Assembly: GCA_026985685.1 (NCBI GenBank)
Contig: JALSQA010000408.1
Span: 1-7,479 of the forward strand
Length of the DNA: 7,479 nucleotides
Direction of reading: 5' to 3'
DNA from: Campylobacterales bacterium
GTDB taxonomy: Bacteria; Campylobacterota; Campylobacteria; Campylobacterales; QNZT01
Part shown: positions 6,579-7,479 of the stretch, one piece after another
Position numbering within the stretch: the first letter of the stretch is position 1
Layout: each line of letters opens with the position of its first letter
The notes under the pieces: model-generated
The model's database searches: none
The model's input: only the letters and a program-made list of their open reading frames with translations
Told to the model about the DNA's origin: nothing
Translations under genes and position numbers: made by a program

Positions 6579-6587
6579 AATATAGCA
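6579..6587 (-). promoter_or_regulatory. Extended -10 promoter of the 651-aa gene
   Basis: On the minus strand the bases read TGC followed by TATATT, an extended -10 element with one mismatch to TATAAT. Transcription would start near 6571, giving a leader of about 16 bases that carries AAGGA before the ATG at 6555. No convincing -35 box is seen at the right distance. Confidence 0.5.
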
Positions 6588-6622
6588 CAATAGTAATCAA
6601 AAGTAATTAAATATTAATAATA

Positions 6623-6634
6623 CTCTTATAAGAG
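6623..6634. promoter_or_regulatory. 12-bp perfect palindrome, possible operator
   Basis: CTCTTATAAGAG is its own reverse complement. It lies about 50-65 bases upstream of the inferred start of the 651-aa gene and about 100 bases before the 49-aa gene, in the shared intergenic stretch. A dimeric regulator could bind it; no known consensus is recognised. Confidence 0.35.
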
Positions 6635-6654
6635 CCAAAAATTCATCCTTCTAC

Positions 6655-6686
6655 ACAGTTCCTATCAGTACCCTTGCATGAACTGT
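6655..6686 (+). repeat. 7-bp inverted repeat in the divergent intergenic stretch
   Basis: ACAGTTC (6655-6661) and GAACTGT (6680-6686) are exact complements with 18 bases between. The loop CTATCAGTACCCTTGCAT is more GC-rich than the surroundings. As RNA this would be a weak hairpin; as DNA it may be a bipartite protein site. There is no T tail suggesting a terminator. Confidence 0.35.
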
Positions 6687-6696
6687 ATATATTTTA

Positions 6697-6711
6697 ATAT
6701 GATAATCATAT
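6697..6711. promoter_or_regulatory. Fur-box-like palindrome upstream of the 49-aa gene
   Basis: ATATGATAATCATAT is a 7-1-7 perfect palindrome. It contains an 11-base exact match to the centre of the classic 19-base Fur consensus (ATGATAATCAT). Overall, 12 of the 19 positions match. It lies 22 bases before the 49-aa start codon, in the region where a promoter would sit. In such AT-rich DNA chance matches are common, so iron control is only a suggestion. Confidence 0.4.
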
Positions 6712-6733
6712 ATTATTAAAAAGGAGTATTAAT

Positions 6734-6883
6734 ATGAAAATTTATTTAATTGGTAGTATTTTACTAGGTTCACTATTTATCATTGCTCTATTTTCTAAAA
6801 TATTAAATATCTTAAGTCCTGACATAAATATAGATTCTATAGAGGATAGTATCATAGATGAAAGCACTTACACACTCACTTAA
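6734..6883 (+). CDS. Small single-pass membrane protein of unknown function, 49 aa
   Basis: An unrecognised short gene. A perfect AAGGAG ribosome site (6721-6726) lies 7 bases before ATG 6734, and the frame ends at TAA 6881-6883. Residues 4-21 (YLIGSILLGSLFIIALFS) form one membrane helix after MKI. The remainder, about 28 residues, is hydrophilic and acidic (five Asp and two or three Glu, for example DSIEDSIIDE), so it probably faces the side with the C-terminus. The strong ribosome site, the upstream palindrome and the downstream hairpins favour a real gene. The size and hydrophobicity also fit a small regulator of a membrane complex or a type I toxin; the acidic tail argues somewhat against the latter. 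No antisense RNA is demonstrated. Confidence 0.65.
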   Translation: MKIYLIGSILLGSLFIIALFSKILNILSPDINIDSIEDSIIDESTYTLT

Positions 6884-6887
6884 GAAA

Positions 6888-6911
6888 CAGAGGTTAAGCC
6901 TATAACCTCTG
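6888..6911 (+). terminator. Hairpin just after the 49-aa gene, possible terminator
   Basis: CAGAGGTTA (6888-6896) and TAACCTCTG (6903-6911) form a 9-bp perfect stem with a 6-base loop, 4 bases after the stop codon. Position and stem fit a transcription end, but no T tail follows (the next bases are ATACCCAAAA), so it may instead protect the 3' end or act by a protein. Confidence 0.45.
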
Positions 6912-6922
6912 ATACCCAAAAG

Positions 6923-6943
6923 GTAGTCTATAAAGGAGACTAC
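6923..6943 (+). repeat. Second hairpin with a ribosome-site-like loop
   Basis: GTAGTCT (6923-6929) pairs with AGACTAC (6937-6943) around a 7-base loop, ATAAAGG. The sequence AAGGAG (6933-6938) is thus partly hidden in loop and stem, and no start codon follows at a usable distance. ACAGAG (6887-6892) could also pair with CTCTGT (6945-6950), which would compete with the first hairpin. Confidence 0.4.
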
Positions 6944-7004
6944 ACTCTGTTCAATATACACTATTATTAGCAAACATTTTATAATTCTCATTTCATATTT
7001 TAGA

Positions 7005-7010
7005 TATAAT
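7005..7010 (+). promoter_or_regulatory. Consensus -10 box before acyP
   Basis: TATAAT at 7005-7010 is an exact -10 consensus, 18 bases before the acyP ATG. Transcription would begin near 7017, leaving a leader of about 12 bases that holds AGGAG (7017-7021). The -35 position (about 6982-6987) has no good match. Confidence 0.5.
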
Positions 7011-7028
7011 ATTAGCAGGAGTTTTTTA

Positions 7029-7301
7029 ATGCATACGTATAAATTCATCATTTCGGGTAAAGTTCAAGGGGTATTTTATAGAAAAAGTATCCAGCAAATG
7101 GCTTCATTAGGACAAATTCAAGGTTATGTTAAAAATCTTCCTGATGGCAAGGTAGAAGTAGTAGCATTTTTACATGATGATCAATTTGAAGATTTTTTAA
7201 CAATCCTTAAAAATGGTTCACCTTTGAGTAAAGTAGATACTATAACACATGAGACTCTTGAAGAAGATTTTTTAGTTTATGATGGATTTGAGATACATTA
7301 A
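7029..7301 (+). CDS. acyP: Acylphosphatase
   Basis: A small cytoplasmic hydrolase of carboxyl-phosphate bonds such as those in acetyl phosphate or 1,3-bisphosphoglycerate. The ferredoxin-like fold is covered by the full 90 residues, the usual length. The phosphate-binding loop GKVQGVFYRKS (residues 10-20) carries the catalytic R18, and VKNLPDGKVEV (34-44) carries the catalytic N36; both key residues are in place. AGGAG at 7017-7021 lies 7 bases before the ATG. The next gene begins 42 bases later in the same direction, so the two may share a transcript, though no functional link is evident. Confidence 0.94.
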   Translation: MHTYKFIISGKVQGVFYRKSIQQMASLGQIQGYVKNLPDGKVEVVAFLHDDQFEDFLTILKNGSPLSKVDTITHETLEEDFLVYDGFEIH

Positions 7302-7343
7302 TAACATAAAGGATAATTCCAAATCTATTTGAAAAGGATTTTT

Positions 7344-7479
7344 ATGGAAGATCTAAAAAAACAAATTTTTTCTCAAATTGAAAAAATTAACGAAAAAATA
7401 ATCACACTTCGACATGATTTACATCAACACCCTGAGCTTTCAGGACATGAAGAGCATACCAAATATCTAATCAAAGGCA
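7344..7479 (+). CDS. M20-family amidohydrolase, N-terminal part (partial)
   Basis: ATG 7344 with AAGGA at 7334-7338, 5 bases upstream; the frame stays open to the window edge, giving 45 codons. Residues 22-34 include LRHDLHQHPELSG, followed by HEEHT, the N-terminal signature of M20D metallopeptidases such as hippurate hydrolase and N-acyl-amino-acid amidohydrolases. These remove an acyl group from an amino acid using a pair of metal ions. The metal-binding residues lie beyond the window, so substrate and completeness cannot be judged. The first 20 residues are a lysine-rich amphipathic helix, and no signal peptide is present. Confidence 0.82.
   Translation, partial: MEDLKKQIFSQIEKINEKIITLRHDLHQHPELSGHEEHTKYLIKG

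Noticed and set aside
6812..7051. Minus-strand open frame of 79 codons
   Set aside because: It overlaps the 49-aa gene, the hairpins and the acyP start, and it lacks a ribosome site.
1..7479. CRISPR array, insertion sequence or long direct repeats
   Set aside because: No regularly spaced repeats, transposase frame or terminal inverted repeats were found on reading both strands.

Overview
The window is AT-rich, with dense and mostly non-overlapping genes. It looks like chromosome from a Campylobacterota (epsilonproteobacterial) lineage, possibly close to Sulfurimonas, Sulfurovum or Arcobacter. The reasons are base composition, codon choice, strong purine-rich ribosome sites, and a nnr-purN gene pair like one I recall near def/clpP in Campylobacter. 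This placement is from memory and was not searched.

Left part (1-4008): the last 40 codons of a ComM/YifB-type AAA+ protein converge on a 349-residue membrane-anchored protein of unknown function on the minus strand. That gene has an extended -10 box placed so that its mRNA may be leaderless. Divergent from it is a plus-strand group: nnr (NAD(P)HX repair), purN (GAR formyltransferase, overlapping nnr by 10 bases) and thiG (thiamine thiazole synthase, 37 bases later).

Middle part (4009-4577): a 14-bp perfect inverted repeat, a near-consensus sigma70 promoter, and five tRNA genes in one direction: Pro(TGG), His(GTG), Arg(TCG), Arg(TCT) and Leu(TAG). All encode CCA.

Right part (4600-7479): a large (651-residue) minus-strand gene of unknown function ends 22 bases after tRNA-Leu. 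By eye it has a helix-turn-helix-like N-terminus, two similar-looking beta-rich segments, and an alpha/beta segment that resembles a degenerate phospholipase-D-like fold. It is the best candidate here for something undescribed. Next come a 172-base regulatory stretch, a previously easy-to-miss 49-residue single-pass membrane protein with a Fur-box-like palindrome upstream and two hairpins downstream, an acylphosphatase gene, and the start of an M20-family amidohydrolase.

The known genes are housekeeping: metabolite repair, purine synthesis, thiamine synthesis and tRNA supply. I see no CRISPR array, insertion sequence, integrase or recognisable complete defence system. The unusual material is the two large unknown proteins, the small membrane protein, and the palindromes around them.
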